Below, piece after piece: positions 1 through 12,729 of a stretch of 64,000 bases of DNA. The notes beneath the pieces are model-generated. The model saw nothing but the letters and a program-made list of their open reading frames with translations. It searched no databases and had not been told where the DNA came from. The translations under genes were made by a program, and so were the position numbers. Source of the DNA: Armigeres subalbatus (taxonomy: Eukaryota; Arthropoda; Insecta; Diptera; Culicidae); assembly GCF_024139115.2 (NCBI RefSeq), contig NC_085140.1, positions 336,165,099 through 336,229,098 of the forward strand, given 5' to 3'. Position 1 is the first letter of the stretch. Each line of letters starts with the position of its first letter.

Positions 1-2440
1 TCTTCAATTCCGAAGGAAATTCTTCCGATTTCGAAAATTCTTCCGAATTCGAAATTCTTCCTAAAATTTCCGAAATTGAATTTCGAAGGAAATTCTTCCG
101 AATTCGAAGGAAATTCTTCCGATTTCGAAGGAAATTCTTCCAATTTCGAAATTCCTTCGAATTTCGAAGGAAATTCTTGAATTTCCGAAGGGAAGATTCT
201 TCCGAATTTCTGAAGGAAATTCTTCAATTCGAAGGAAATTCTTGCGATTCGAAGGAAATTCTTCGCGAATTTCGAAGGAAATTCTGATTCGAAGGAAATT
301 CTTGCATTCGAAGGGAAATTCTTTCAATTTCGAAGAAGTGCTCAATTTCGAAGGAAATTCTTCCAATTTCGAAGGAAATTCTTCCGAATTTCGAAGGAAA
401 TTCTTCCGAATTTCCGAAGGGAAATTCTTCCGAATTTCGAAGGAAATTCTTCGAATTTCGAAGGAAATTCTTCCGATTTCGAAGGAAATTCCATTCATCC
501 ATTGAAGGAAATTCTTCCATTTCGAAGGAAATTCTTCATTTCGAAGGAAATTCTTCCGAATTCGAAGGAAATTCTTCCATTCAGAAATTTCTTCGAATTC
601 GAAGGAAATTCTTCCATTTCGAAGGAAATTCTTCCGACCTCTGAAGGAAATTCTTCCATTTCGAAGGAAATTCGAATTCCGAAGGAAATTCTTCCGTTTC
701 GAAAATTCTTCCATTAGGAAATTCTTCCGAACCTCCGAAGAATTCTCCAGGTCTCCGAAAATTCTAATTTCGAAGGAAATTCTTCTTCCGAGAAATTCTT
801 CCAGTCTCGAGGAAATTCTTCCGACATTCGAAGGAAATTCTTCCGATTCGAAGGAAATTCTTCCGAATTTCTGAAGGAAATTCTTCCGAATTTCAGTAAT
901 TCCGAAATTCCTTCGAATTCGAAGGAAATTCTTCCGAATTTGCGAAGGAAATTCTCCGAATTCGAAGGAAATTCTTCCATTCGAAGGAAATTCTTCCGAA
1001 TTTCCGAGGAAATTCCTTCCGATTTCGAAGGAAATTCTCTTCCAAGGAAATTCTTCCATTCGAAGGAAATTCTTCATTCGAAATTCTTCCGATTGAAGGA
1101 AATTATTCGAAGATTCCGATTGAATGAATTCGAGATCTCATTCGAGGAAATTCTCCATTCGAAGGAATTCTTTCCAATTCGAAGGAAATTCTTCGAATTT
1201 CGAAGGAAATTCTTCCGACCGAAGGAATTCTTCCGAATTTCCGAAAATTCTTCCGATTCGAAGGAAATTCTTCCATTCGAAGGGAAATTCTTCCGAATTC
1301 CGAAGTCTTCCAATTCGAAGGAGCCGAATTTCCGAATCTGAATTCGAAGGAAATTCTTCCGAATTCGAAGAAATGCTTCGATTTCGAAAATTATTCAAGG
1401 AAATTCTGCGATTCGAAGAATTCTTCCGAATTCGAAGGATTCTTCATTCGAATCTTCAATTCGAAGGAAATTCTTCCAATTTCCGAAGGAAATTCTTCCA
1501 TTCGAAGGAATTCCAATTTAGGAAATTCTTCCATTGAAGAAATTCTTCCGATTTCGAAGGAAATTCTTCCTAAATTTCGATTCTCGATTGAGAAATTCTT
1601 CGAATTTCGAAATCTTCGAATTCGAAGGAAATTCTTCCGAATTTCGAAATTCTTCCGATTCGAAGGAAATCTCCGAATTTCCGAAGGAAATTCTTCCGAA
1701 TTCCGAAATTCTTCCGAATTTCGAAGGAAATTCTTCGAATTTCGAAATTCTTCCAATTTCCGAAGGAAATTCTTCCGAATTTCCGAAGGAAATTCTTCGA
1801 ATTTCCGAAGGAAATTCTTCGAATTTCGAAGGAAATTCTTCCAATTTCGAAGGAAATTCTTGAATTCTCGAAAATTCTTCCATTTCCGAAGGAAATTCTT
1901 GAATTTCCGAAGGAAATTCTTCCGATTCCGAAGGAAATTCTTCCGAATTTCGAAGGAAATTCTTCCGAATTTCCGAAGGAAATTCTTCCGAATTCGAAAA
2001 TTCTTCGATTTCGAAGGAAATTCTTCCATTTCCGAAGGAAATTCTTTGATTCGAGATTCTCGAATGGTTGAATGAGTTCTCCAATTTCGAAGAATTCTTC
2101 GAATTTCGAAATTCTTATTTGAAGGAAATTCTTCCGAATTTCCGAAGGGAAATTCTTCCGAATTTCAGAGGAAATTCTTCCGAATTCCGAAGGAAATTCT
2201 TCCGACTTTCCGAAATTCTTCCACCGAATTCCGAAGGGAAATTCTTCCGAATTCGAAGGAAATTCTTCCATTAAGTTCCGAAAATTCTTCCGAATTTCTG
2301 AAGGAAATTCTTCCGAATTTCCGAAGAACTCTTCCGAATTTCGAAGGAAATTCTTCCGAATTCCGAAGGAAATTCTTCTGAATTTCAAAACGAAATTTTC
2401 CGGGAATTCTTACGAATTTCCGGATATTGTTCGAATTTCT
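1..2440. repeat. Minisatellite array, about 21-22 bp unit
   Basis: Continuous tandem repetition of a unit close to GAAGGAAATTCTTCCGAAT plus a few bases. Copies vary by small indels (GAATTC versus GAATTTC, CGAAGG versus CCGAAGG), so the period drifts between about 17 and 23 bp. The unit contains short dyads (GGAAATTCTTCC, GAAATTC), so both strands look alike and long low-complexity open frames appear on both. None of these frames has a domain-like composition, and I treat them as by-products of the repeat. The array is cut by the left window edge. It decays near 2390-2440, where units become GAATTTCCGG-like, and ends just before a TIR element. Confidence 0.95.
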
Positions 2441-2457
2441 GAAGGACAATTCTGTTT

Positions 2458-2850
2458 TGCCTTTCTCGTACAACAAAGTTGTACCGAAAGGCTATCATTT
2501 CACTCGAAAACGCACTTTTATAGAAGCCTCTGAGACCCATGGCGTTATATACCAATCGACTTAGCTCGACGAATAGAGCAAATGTATGTCTGTCCGTGTG
2601 TAATGTGTATGTGTGTATGTGTGTGTATGTGTGTACAAAAATCTAAAGAAAACGTTAGACAACTTTTCGTATAGTAATTCTTAACCGATTTTCTCGCAAT
2701 AAGTTTTATTCGACAGGGGAAAAAGCCTTGTTGATGACTATTGAATTTGATAACGATCGATCATTACGTTTAAAAGTTATGAAGAAATGGTACACCGAAC
2801 CATATAGGCCCCATATGAGATTGGTGTTTTAACTAATTGCGAGAAAGGCA
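2458..2850. mobile_element. Short TIR element (MITE-like), 393 bp
   Basis: The left end TGCCTTTCTCG (2458-2468) is matched in inverted orientation by CGAGAAAGGCA at 2840-2850. The interior has no coding frame and contains a TG-rich microsatellite at about 2583-2635. I recognise the left-end sequence as a common dispersed repeat of Aedes genomes, from memory only. No clear target-site duplication is visible. A diverged, shortened relative of the left half lies at about 18985-19117. Confidence 0.6.
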
Positions 2851-3167
2851 TCACAGCTAGTGGATTATTCTGGGTTTTTTTTTGATATTCCTAAGGCAAT
2901 TCTCCGTAACTTCCAAAGGTATGAGGCGTGAGGACAACGATTATTGGATTTGAGAATGATTTCACCATTGCTGATGATGAAACAATTTTCGGACAGCTGT
3001 CACATTCCAGCGCATTAAGCAAAGAATGCAGCAGTTGCTCGTTCCAGCTGGCTGAGTATGTTATATCGACTCCTCTGACAGAAAATTGACTGGCTTGAGA
3101 ATCAATTTCTCTTACATTGATTGAAAAGAACGTTATTTTATTATGATTCTATCTAATTCATGTTGAA

Positions 3168-3416
3168 GACGAGCGTGGTCTAGTGGCTACCGCTTCTGCC
3201 TTATAAAGGAGGTCGTGGTTCAATTCCAGGCTCGTCTTTTAAAAAAACCCTGCCCTTTGGTTCAGAAAGGGTAAGGGCGCGTTCTGCCAACTTGGTCGAG
3301 GCAGATTTCAAGTATGTGAACAAGTTACTACATGGACGTTCTAAAGTGCCTGAATGAAATGTGTAGCTTGTGAGAGCCCTTGAAGATGTGATGTTGGATC
3401 AGTATCTTGATATTAA
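3168..3416 (+). mobile_element. tRNA-derived SINE
   Basis: A tRNA-like head runs from about 3171 to 3236. It has an A-box-like segment around GTGGTCTAGTGGCTAC (3175-3190) and a good B box, GGTTCAATTCC, at 3218-3228. The head resembles the SINE head at 50.36 kb (shared GGCTACCGCTTCTGCC and GTTCAAT-CCAGG) but the body differs. A purine run follows the head, and the body appears to continue to about 3416. The 3' boundary and target duplication are not resolved. It cannot be a functional tRNA gene: the stems do not close into a normal cloverleaf by eye. Confidence 0.6.
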
Positions 3417-5398
3417 TCAGAATTTATAATGTAAATTATTATATTTTTTAATAACACTACTTTATTTCGTTACGTATTTAGTATACTTGAGTTTTAACTA
3501 AAACACAATGTCAGTTTTGATCACAAATACAATGTCGGTAGTAATTACAAACTTATATTTATCAGTATTTTTACTTGATTCGGATCCTAATTATAACTCC
3601 GATATAATAATATTCATAGTTTATCGCGTGTAGTCAGAACGTTTTGTTTTTACAAGATCTAATAATGATCCATAATTTGCATCCGCTGAACCATTCTGAA
3701 CGGCCGTATTGAGAATATCACCATAACACCATATAATCCGGCATTGATGCACTGATTTTACGATGTGCATGTGATTCAACGACATCGTATCTTGGAGCCT
3801 GAATGGTGGTGCAGACAGGTAGAGGTCCTTTCATCAGTGATAATGATCTCTGCTATGCGCAATACTTTTCTGAGGCGTTCCTGATGATGATGAGTCGTAG
3901 CCACGCTTAAACATAGCTAGGTAGGAATTAACCAGTAGAAAATATCATCAAGACATTAATAGGAATTGACTCTGATTCACTGAGTGAAGTTTTATCAAAA
4001 CTAGGAACGTGGCACCTTTTATTTTATTATGTCTCACTTTCGAGCCATAATTAAAAATATCACAAATTAAAACGATGGTATGCAAAACAATCTTACATTG
4101 GTTTCATTCTCGATATTTTTTTCTAATAGATAGGAATAGGCGTGATGAGCTGTACTTTCACCGAAAAGTGAATCTTATAGTTGACTACGACCCATAAAAT
4201 TACAGTAATGCTACGCTTGTATGTAAGGCTTGAGACTATTAGACAACTTAAAGACCATTTCATCACGTTTATTTAACTCTTAAGGGTGCTTACTTATACG
4301 CTTGAACTAGGATACCTTTAGCAACCTTTGCAACCCCCATACCTTCAGTGACCTTTAGCAATAAAGACAATGAACTGACATCAAAACGTAACATAATCTA
4401 AATGAGTATAGAATTGAACTGAATAACGTAGGAAACATAAGATAACTAAGACAGACAGAGTAATAATGGCACAGTGAGAAACATTCGACATAATTATGAC
4501 TAGATTAACAGTAGATCCATAGAAATAAAGATCTACCATAAGACTTCCTAAGCCTATCAAAATTCGAAGCTCAAGAAATGTCTGTAAAATGATTACCTGT
4601 TGAATCTTATTCGAGGCGATTTCGAAGCTTTTGAAGACCAACAGGCCCATAGCAACAGTATTCGTTGAGAATTTTGATGATTGCTGGCACGGTTCTGAAG
4701 TGTGACTGGTAAATAGACAAATATATTCCAAAATAAATCTTAAACGAGTCATATTTATCAAAATCTAGTGCGTTATTATTGTTTCAAAATGCATTTCTTT
4801 CGAGTTTTTTCTCTTGTCATCATATCTACAAAAGACTGACTCTGCGATAGATTATAGCTTATTTTTTTTAACTTCATTTGTACGATGGAAACTGCAAATT
4901 TAGAAGAAAAAATGACTGACTAGTTTTTGTTTGCGTTAACATTGTAGTAGGGATAGTAGTGATGATTGCTGATCTCGATGAAATTGTGAAAAATGGTTGT
5001 TGATATGAAAATGGTGATGTTGTGTGCTATGCAGTGTTAGTGAAAAGGTTAATACACAAGGGTATTGTATTGGTGTAGACATAGTGACAAAAGAAGCTAG
5101 GTAAAGATAGAGTTGATTTAAACAGAATGGGAACATGTTAGCAGTGAGTATAAGAATGAAATGCAATATTGAGTTGAGATGCTAGAAGTGGGATTTTTTA
5201 TAATTATACTAGAAATAATGTAAAATATTGGTACATGTCCAATGAAAGCTAGTAGAAGTGTCGTTCTTATATGATATATAACAGCGCTGTTTTGAAGATC
5301 GATTCATTGTGTGTGTTTCATGACTGTAAATAAGATATTTGTGATGACAGGGACAATAGTAATTATGATAGTGATGGTGGTGAAACGATAATAAGTGA
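3417..5398. other. Unassigned AT-rich DNA
   Basis: No gene, TIR or tandem array recognised. One 126-codon minus-strand open frame (4381-4761) has no recognisable domain and ordinary intergenic composition, so I do not call it a gene. Confidence 0.5.
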
Positions 5399-5655
5399 TT
5401 AGAAACGTCTGTTAATGATCAAAAATAGAGGCTCAGAAAGCAAATTTAATCATCGGATCAACAGGAATAGACCTAGTGTTAAGTTGGAGTGATGAGTGAT
5501 AGTTATAATGGTGAAAACGGTGATCGATTATGTTATTGAAGGGACTATTTAATTACCTTTGGATCAGGCCTAAAACAGTGATATTGTAGCAACGTGGCTT
5601 AGGAACGTCTGTTATTGATCTAAAATAGAGGCTCATAGAAGCAAATTTAATTACC
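5399..5655. repeat. 200-bp-spaced direct duplication
   Basis: A segment of about 57 bp at 5399-5455 (containing AACGTCTGTTAATGATC and AATAGAGGCTCA) recurs at 5599-5655 with few changes. The spacing is 200 bp, so this is two copies of a tandem unit of about 200 bp whose remainder has diverged. Confidence 0.75.
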
Positions 5656-5659
5656 GTGG

Positions 5660-7290
5660 GGAATACGGGATGGACCTGGAGTAGAGTTTGAGTCAGAGAC
5701 TGCCAACGGGTTGTGAAAAAAAAAGATTCTATCTAATTCTATTGATCAAAACTCGTCGCTAATTTACTGTCTGTCATAACATTAGTAATCAAACACAAAA
5801 CCGAAACTGGTATGTGCACCGATCGATTTGATGGGTCACTAAAATCAGAAGTACTTGAACGGTGGAGGAATGTGCCGAGTCTGACAGCCATCCTATTGGT
5901 TAGTTATGGTTTGGGCTGCTATTCTTTGAGGTTTGTTTTTGCAAACCGGGACGAATGCTTTGCCAAAATGTCGGACCGATTTAAATGAAGGTGCTAAAGG
6001 TTACCAAGTACGGAAAGTGGTATTTGCGACTCAAGTTTTTTGTCCTTGCTCTGGGATCCATGACCATGTGGTTACGAATTGCCTAAAATGGTGAACTCTA
6101 ATTAGGGGGACAAGGACACAACCAGGACACTTTGTTGCGTTCGTATCTCTGTTTGAGAAGTTATTATATTTAGTCCCTTTTCTTGCTTTTAATTACAGAT
6201 CACATCAAGCTGAACCGCGAGAATATCCAGTTTTGAAATCACACTCCACGTTCCCTTCCATCGGAATAAAAGGTAAATCACGATACATTGTATTGCGGCA
6301 GCGCAGCCAGTGGTGCTACGACCTGGCGGTTGTGGATGATTGATTTTAAATTGTGGCACGTTTTTGACTCATGATGGAATGTGCAGAAGGTGCGATTAAG
6401 ATATGGAGTACTGCATGATGACGTATCTTGACACTTAACAGAGTCAGACTTAGTCTCCGGCGATGGTTAAAACGATACTCTTCATGTGTATTTCTCAGAT
6501 GTAATTTAGCATTTATGATTTCATTTTATAAAACTGACATTCTCTTCGTCTTTAAATCTATATTGAGCTAATGCAACTCTCGTGTGACATTGTGTATACT
6601 GAATAAAGTTTTGTTTTTGCTTAGATTTAATCACTTTGAAAAAAGAAACCCTACTATGTAATGTGTTGCTTGAATAATTTTGGACAACGCACACGCACAA
6701 GTCTTTTCTAGATTTGACTGCTAGGAAACTCAGTGGAATGTTTCTTCTGCAAGTTCAACCAATTTTATTACCACTTGAAGGGTTCGATTGTAATTCAACT
6801 CTCGCACGAGACCAGTAGGGAATCGTCTCAGTACGTTTACCATTCGTTTCAACCATAGAGCGCACCGACAACGAATACGCCATCGGACAATGATGGTGGA
6901 TGAGATCATATTCCGTCTTTAGAATTTACGATTAAAATGTATACATTCAATTAATTTCTTCTTGCCCCTTTGGAACGCGTAAAATGAATGCAAACGACAG
7001 GAATTGTAAGCAGAAAAGTTGCCATAATATCGGTTGGCTATTACAGGGTTTGCGGATCGAGTGCAGGGCTAGTACTGTTATGTATAAATATCGAATGTCA
7101 TCTTAATGTAAAAATTAAATATAAACATAATGAAAATTAACATGAGAAACTTATATCATTCTTATTTGAAACAACCAAATAACTTCATATAAAATATTAT
7201 AAGATCGTATACAGACTGCTAATAGCTACAACTAAAACACAAAATAATATACGATCAAGCAGAAATTCAAGTATTCAGTTCAATCAAAGT
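5660..7290. other. Unassigned AT-rich DNA
   Basis: No coding, RNA or transposon feature recognised. The only notable content is AT-rich stretches (for example 7080-7260). Confidence 0.5.
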
Positions 7291-7500
7291 TGTTGCCTAT
7301 ATTCCGGTATTAAACCACCGACTTGGACATTAATTTACAATTTACGGAAATTCAGATGTGAATGTACGTTACGTGAAAAATTTGATTTGATAAAATGTGA
7401 GGTTCTCTTCGGAGTTCCCTCCTTCGATGGACTCGAACCCACGACCCTCAGTAGAGTTTCTTACAATCATGTATATGAGACTATCAAAATTAAGATACAT
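7291..7500 (-). mobile_element. tRNA-derived SINE, minus strand
   Basis: Read on the minus strand, the right end is a tRNA-like head with a perfect B box (GGTTCGAGTCC, complement of about 7429-7439). The body runs down to about 7291 with a segment complementary to GCCTATATTCCGG. A diverged copy in the same orientation lies at 30325-30490, sharing the CCTATATTCCGG end, the GACATTAATTTACAAT block and the CATCGATGG head edge. Two independently placed copies with a tRNA-like promoter support the SINE call. The family name is unknown to me. Confidence 0.6.
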
Positions 7501-8699
7501 ATTTTGGTAGGTTCTTGTACGGAATTGTACGAAAATCTAACACCTTATTTGGGTAGTAATAATAAACTATAACTCTTTTGAGGATTGGTCTGTTTTCAAT
7601 AAGAAAATTTATTTGCGAGAGGTTTATTACTTTTGTTAAATTTCTTCTTTGTAGTTTTTGCTTTCTCTCATATTTTGGAATGTCAAGCTGTGAGTTTAAA
7701 TGAATACTTCAAATGGTCATATATCGAAATTTTTGTAAGTTTGAATTATTCAGCATGTTTTCTTCCGAATCAAGTGAATAGTGACTAATGGACATAATTT
7801 TAATTAGTCTCACTTGTGAATGTTTACTGACTTTCCTAAATGAAAAGAGAGAGTGATTATCTACGACCCTGCAACAACGAGCGCAGTCCCGCCGTGAAGC
7901 TTAATCAACCACCTGATCAGTTGGATATTGTTAGTAATCAACATTATTGTTGTCATTATTAATATTATTCGTGCTCCATTTGGTGGTCCACTCGCGCCGC
8001 GCACAATTTCCGTACAAATGGTGCGATAGAGGCCGAAATGGTTGTCATTCATGTCTGTCTATAATACACACCGACGAGCAACATCACCGCGCTCTGCACA
8101 CTCGTTGTCTCGTTTATTGTTGGCCGAAAGGTGGACTGCCGTTGCTTGCGGGCCTGCAGGCTTACGTACAACAGCCATTTACGTTCCGGGAAGTGATTAT
8201 TAAGGCATGGCTGCGGCGCGCGCTAGCCAGTAAAAATGTGACTATCGCGAACTAATAAATCACACCTTGTGTTGATTATGAATTAAATTCAATTTCGGTT
8301 TGGTTGTGTTTTATTGTACGAATCGCGTGCATCTGCTCCGCTTGCCTTTCTCCGAGATTCTCCAATGTTGTACAGTGAGAAAGTTTTGAAAATTTATTGC
8401 TTTTGTTGTTAAAATGATGTTTTGCTATTGAGAAAATTTCGTTTGAATGATACTTCGAGATGAGCTGTATTTATGTTCGAGTATTCATTTGATATTGATG
8501 CATTTATTTAGCTTATTTAAAATAGACTTTACGTGTTTGCTGTTGCTATACTATGCTATTGTTAAGACTTGGTAAAATTAACTCGAGACTGACTTGTTTA
8601 AGTTCTAGGGACCTAAAAGCATTGCAAGCTTAATCATTGCGCCGTGTATTAGATATTGTGTTTACCTCTGCGTCCCTAAAGAATATATAATTGTATCAC
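7501..8699. other. Unassigned DNA with a small GC-richer island
   Basis: The stretch 7960-8260 is GC-richer than its surroundings and holds a 102-codon plus-strand open frame (7947-8255). It has no recognised domain and overlaps an open frame on the other strand, so it could be an exon or chance. The rest shows nothing recognisable. Confidence 0.4.
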
Positions 8700-8833
8700 T
8701 GATCGCAGGACCTTTCGACCTTTTGACTGAGATTTTTTTGTTTCGACCTTTTATCCCATCGACTTTTTGTCCTTTTGATCTTCGACCTTTTCTCCTTTCT
8801 TTGACCTTTTGACCTCCGACCTTTTGTCCTACA
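8700..8833 (-). repeat. GGTCGAA-type minisatellite, minus orientation
   Basis: Tandem units that read AAAAGGTCGAAGGACA on the minus strand. This is one of five loci of the same repeat in the window (also 31697-32165, 34445-34655, 58020-58273, 59451-59790). As elsewhere, one edge reads TTGTAGGACAAAAGGTCG on the repeat strand and GATGGGATAA occurs toward the other side. Confidence 0.85.
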
Positions 8834-8840
8834 ATCCATA

Positions 8841-8933
8841 AAATGAAACAATAATAAGGGTCCGTTCACAAATTACGTGACGCAAATTTGGGCAATTATA
8901 TATCCCTCCCTGCTTTACAGCGTAACGTAACGG
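8841..8933 (+). repeat. Dispersed repeat with GGTCCGTTCA end
   Basis: About 93 bp closely matched in inverted orientation at 33971-34060. Shared blocks are AATAATAAGGGTCCGTTCA, TTACGTGACGCAAATTTGGG, and TTTACAGCGTAACGTAA. The GGTCCGTTCA...TTACGT edge resembles termini of insect MITEs I have seen before. Superfamily not assigned. Confidence 0.65.
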
Positions 8934-9454
8934 TTTCCAATAATAAAAAGAAATTTATAATATTTGTTTATATTTACTTCAACACAAATTTTGGGGGGAG
9001 TCAAATGTATCGTCTTTTAAGCACATAAAAATAAAATTATTATTATTAGAAGATGGTATATTAAACCATAAAAAAAAAAATATTTCGAATGATCATTTTG
9101 ATGAAAATGATTGAAGAACTAGTTTCAGGCCGCCGTTTTAAATTTGTCACGCCGCTGATCTATAATTTTCCACGTCGATTCTAATTTGAAGAAGTCCGAA
9201 AACTTTCCTGATTGATCACTTCAACATCACGTTCAAACTCCAGAGAATGCTTTGATACTGATCATTTTCTTGAAAATTCTATACATTTTTTTATTAAAAT
9301 ATTAAAAAAAACACTACTCTTCGTAATAGCTAAGAAAAAAACTCTTGCGAAGGATTTCTCGTTGAACCCAAAGAATTTCTCGTTGAAATCGAATTTTTGT
9401 ACGAGAAAGGGTCGTTTACAATATGCTATTTGTAGAAGACTAAATGCTTAAAGT

Positions 9455-10330
9455 TATTTGGCTGAAAATGTCATTTGTGAACAGTTCATTTGCCTGGAAA
9501 TCTCGTTGACCAACTAGCTCAAAATATATGCCGTTTGACAATTGGTAATGTCATTGGGTGAATTGGCCATTTTGGATATTTTCAAGACATTAATTGTAGA
9601 AACTTTTGAATTTCGTCGGAAAATATGATCAACTTTAATTAAGTTTTCCATAATATTTATAATGGAAATTATTCTCGATTTTCCACGGAGCTACTTTGAA
9701 GTTTTGAGAATTCTTGGAATTACTAAGGTGGACTCTTTGGATTCCCAAGTTAAATTGTTTGAATTCCAGCGAAAATTCTTGGATTTTATTTGAGATTCTC
9801 ATCAGAATGTTCACGGAAAGTTGTTCCAAATTTCTACAGGATAATATTCGGAATATCTCGGAAAGTTCCTGTTGAGTTTCTAGAGAGACTCTTCAAAATT
9901 TAACAGAAAATCTTCATAATTGTAGGAGTTTGGACTGAAGAAGGAATGCTTTAACGTTGACTAGTTTGGCATAGCGTTAAACAAAAATTCTTCAGAATAT
10001 CCGCGAGAGACTCTCTGAATGTACACGAAATTCTTCAAAGTTTGCGAAGATTTTTCAAAATGTCGATTAAAAAATCTTTGGTTTTAACGGAAATTGCTCC
10101 AATTTTTAAGTTTCTTCGATTTCTGAAATTCTATGTATTGTCCATAAGAAATTCTTGGGAAATTCAATTGGAAAGCACCAGACGACCGAACCGGTAATTT
10201 GACCGAAAAGCCGTTTACCCTAAAAGTCGTCTGGCTGAAACGATCGTTTGTACATAGGTCATTAAACGAAATGCCTTTGGCCATTTGGCAGAAAATGTTA
10301 TTTAACTTTCCTCCGAATGTCAATTACTGA
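9455..10330. repeat. Degenerate short-period repeats (TTTGGC-AAA type)
   Basis: Two blocks (about 9455-9570 and 10190-10330) consist of degenerate units containing TTTGGC-GAAAATG and CATTTG-type words. Between them is DNA with irregular recurrence of GAAATTCTT-like words. The better preserved relative of the outer blocks is at 59940-60340. Boundaries are soft. Confidence 0.5.
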
Positions 10331-12500
10331 ATGGATAATAGATAGCATGAACCCTTACAAAACGCAAGGAGCTGCCAAGGTCAAGTAGATTCTGCCAAAT
10401 CTAGGTACTGAATGGTTAATATGGTCAACAATGGTTACTCGTTTGACGAAATGACCTTTTTGTCAAAAGACAGCTGAACAAAATTCATTCAGCAATGTGA
10501 TTGCACGGTAGTTACTACAATCCAGCTTATCGCCCTTTTGTAGATGGGACACGACACCTTCCATGAAAACCTCAGAAGATATAGAAGCCATGGTAAAATA
10601 CAGGATCAAAACTTTCTCCTGTCATCGAAAATAAAATAAGTGCAAAAAGTTAAAAAAGTATTCGAAAACCCGGAGATCCAAGACCAACAATAAACATAGG
10701 AGTACGCCGCGGTATGAAGGAAGAGATCTTTGGCTCAGAAGCTTCCCATTCCACGAATCTTTGGGCAAACCAGATTTCGGGAAATTGGAGGATACTGCCA
10801 ACGATTCCTAAATGAAGAACGAACAGTCATGACGGATTTCTGCGTTTGAAATGGAATGAACATCTGATGAAATAAACAGCCTCTTATCGAAACCATCTCA
10901 AACTAGACGACCTGATGTTCCCCATTACCGCACTGCTTCAATATCAGATGTAGTCCAGGGCATATTCGGCAACAATTCATCTATTCAAGTGATCCATCCA
11001 ATTTATTCTCTGAATAATGAATTCCTTATCGGAGATAATAATTGCTTTTGCTAATCGGAGATAATAATTGCTTTTCGATTATTATTCTTCAATTTCTTGA
11101 TCTTTTGTTATAAGCCAACTGGAGTTCATGTATGGCAGTGTGTAAATAATAGATTCGATCTGATTCGATGTCCATATTGCTGTTGCCTTAAAACTGACTT
11201 AAACTGAATCGGTTACCGATGCACATACAGTCTGCGTCTTGACTTTACAACTGTTTATTATTTGTCAGAATATACCTGGAACATACGCCACGTATAATCG
11301 CAATTTAAACGTTTGCCCTGGAACCTTTGTAATTAGGTTTGTGGCTTATTAAAATCTCTTCTTGATTTTTTTAAACGCAGTTTTAGAACGGATACCAAAC
11401 TTCTTTTATATACATATGTTAAGATGTTACTTCACATCAGTCGCAGTGTGCATTGAGAATAAATGGACCTGTTTGACATTTCGTCTCGTAATTCGTTTCT
11501 AAACGATTTTTTAATTCGGTGGTGGTGACATGGTTTTGACCCTTTGTTGTTTTCGAATACCGAACGGTAAAGATCAGACTTAAAGTGATCACTTGTGATG
11601 TTCAGTTTAATCAGTTAAGGTTTAAATACAAGTAGATGACAATATGGTGAAACGTAACATGGAATAAAATTGGCTGCTCCTAATAATATCAAGAACCTAC
11701 GGCTTGGATCATTGAAGCTGAATATGCCTAATTCCTATACTGAAGCTGACGATAACAGCTTTTCATAACGATAATGGGTGAGTTCGTTTCATGCTACACT
11801 AATCGTATCTTAATTTCCTAACTACTGGTTTTCACATTATTGTTTCGGTGATTTGATAGAATTGAACAAGAAATGAATACTCTTAAAAGCCCGCACATGT
11901 ATTATTGCACTTGAACAATTTCCTATAAAAAATTGTCAAACGAAAATAAACGTCCCTGTTTGCGAGACTCTTTACTCTATACTACGATAAGTCGAACGAA
12001 ATGCTATATTCCCATATTTAACATTCACTATTCCATATAGTCCAATTGATTCAAATAGCGTTTTTTTTACAAATTTATATATATAAGTCATTCTTATCGT
12101 ATATGTCGCGAATTTTGAATATTTCAATAGTTGGTATATAGACAATCCATTAATTTTACAGTGCTGATTAATATAAATAAATTAAATATTCGTATTATTC
12201 GTTGACGTCATGGAAAGCGCATTTTTTGGAAAACGAGTCCGTTTGTTTCTCATCAGAGAAATGGTTTATTAAAAACTTAGATCCTGCATTCCGTAAGTAT
12301 ATTAAAAGTTTGCCCAATTAGGGTTATTATATTTATTACTTTTGTATTATTCTCCATTCACCATATTAAAAAAAAATAAGTATTATACTTCCAATGGAAT
12401 AAATTTTACAGAAATATACACTTGAGCAATACCTTATTTAACATTCTTTGAAATTTGAGCTTTCAACATGCACTCTAATCGAAAGAAGAATACGGACTAC
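10331..12500. other. Unassigned AT-rich DNA with one short tandem duplication
   Basis: A 22-bp word beginning ATCGGAGATAATAATTG is exactly duplicated at 11028-11049 and 11054-11075 (period 26). Nothing else recognisable. Confidence 0.5.
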
Positions 12501-12524
12501 TTATTAACATAGATATATTTTTAT

Positions 12525-12725
12525 TTGCTTATTTACATATTTTCATATTTTTTATGTTTCATATTTTTTATTTTTCATATTTTAATTTTTTTATTTTCAA
12601 TGCATTTTTTATATTTTCATCATGTTTTCATATTTTGTATTCTCTCTTGTTTTTATATATTTAGTTCTCCATATTTTCATAATTTTTATTTCGATATTTT
12701 TTATTGTTTCTATTCTTACATACTT
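12525..12725. repeat. T-rich low-complexity repeat (TTTTCATATTTT)
   Basis: Irregular tandem recurrence of TTTTCATATTTT. The 74-codon Phe/Ile/Tyr-rich open frame here is a by-product of the T-rich composition. Confidence 0.8.
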
Positions 12726-12729
12726 GAAA

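Noticed and set aside
1..2440. Heat-shock, STAT or NF-kB type binding sites (GAA/TTC or GGGAAATTC words)
   Set aside because: Such words arise automatically from the repeat unit and the spacing does not match a heat-shock element; no promoter is nearby.
61..2476. Many open frames of 70-270 codons rich in Arg-Lys-Asn-Phe-Leu or Glu-Gly-Asn-Ser-Ser
   Set aside because: They are translations of the 21-22 bp minisatellite in several registers on both strands; no start context or domain.
3171..3236. Functional tRNA gene
   Set aside because: A and B box-like words are present but the acceptor and anticodon stems do not pair by eye. Heads of this type recur as SINEs.
4381..4761. 126-codon minus-strand frame
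   Set aside because: AT-rich intergenic composition, no motif and no splice or start context.
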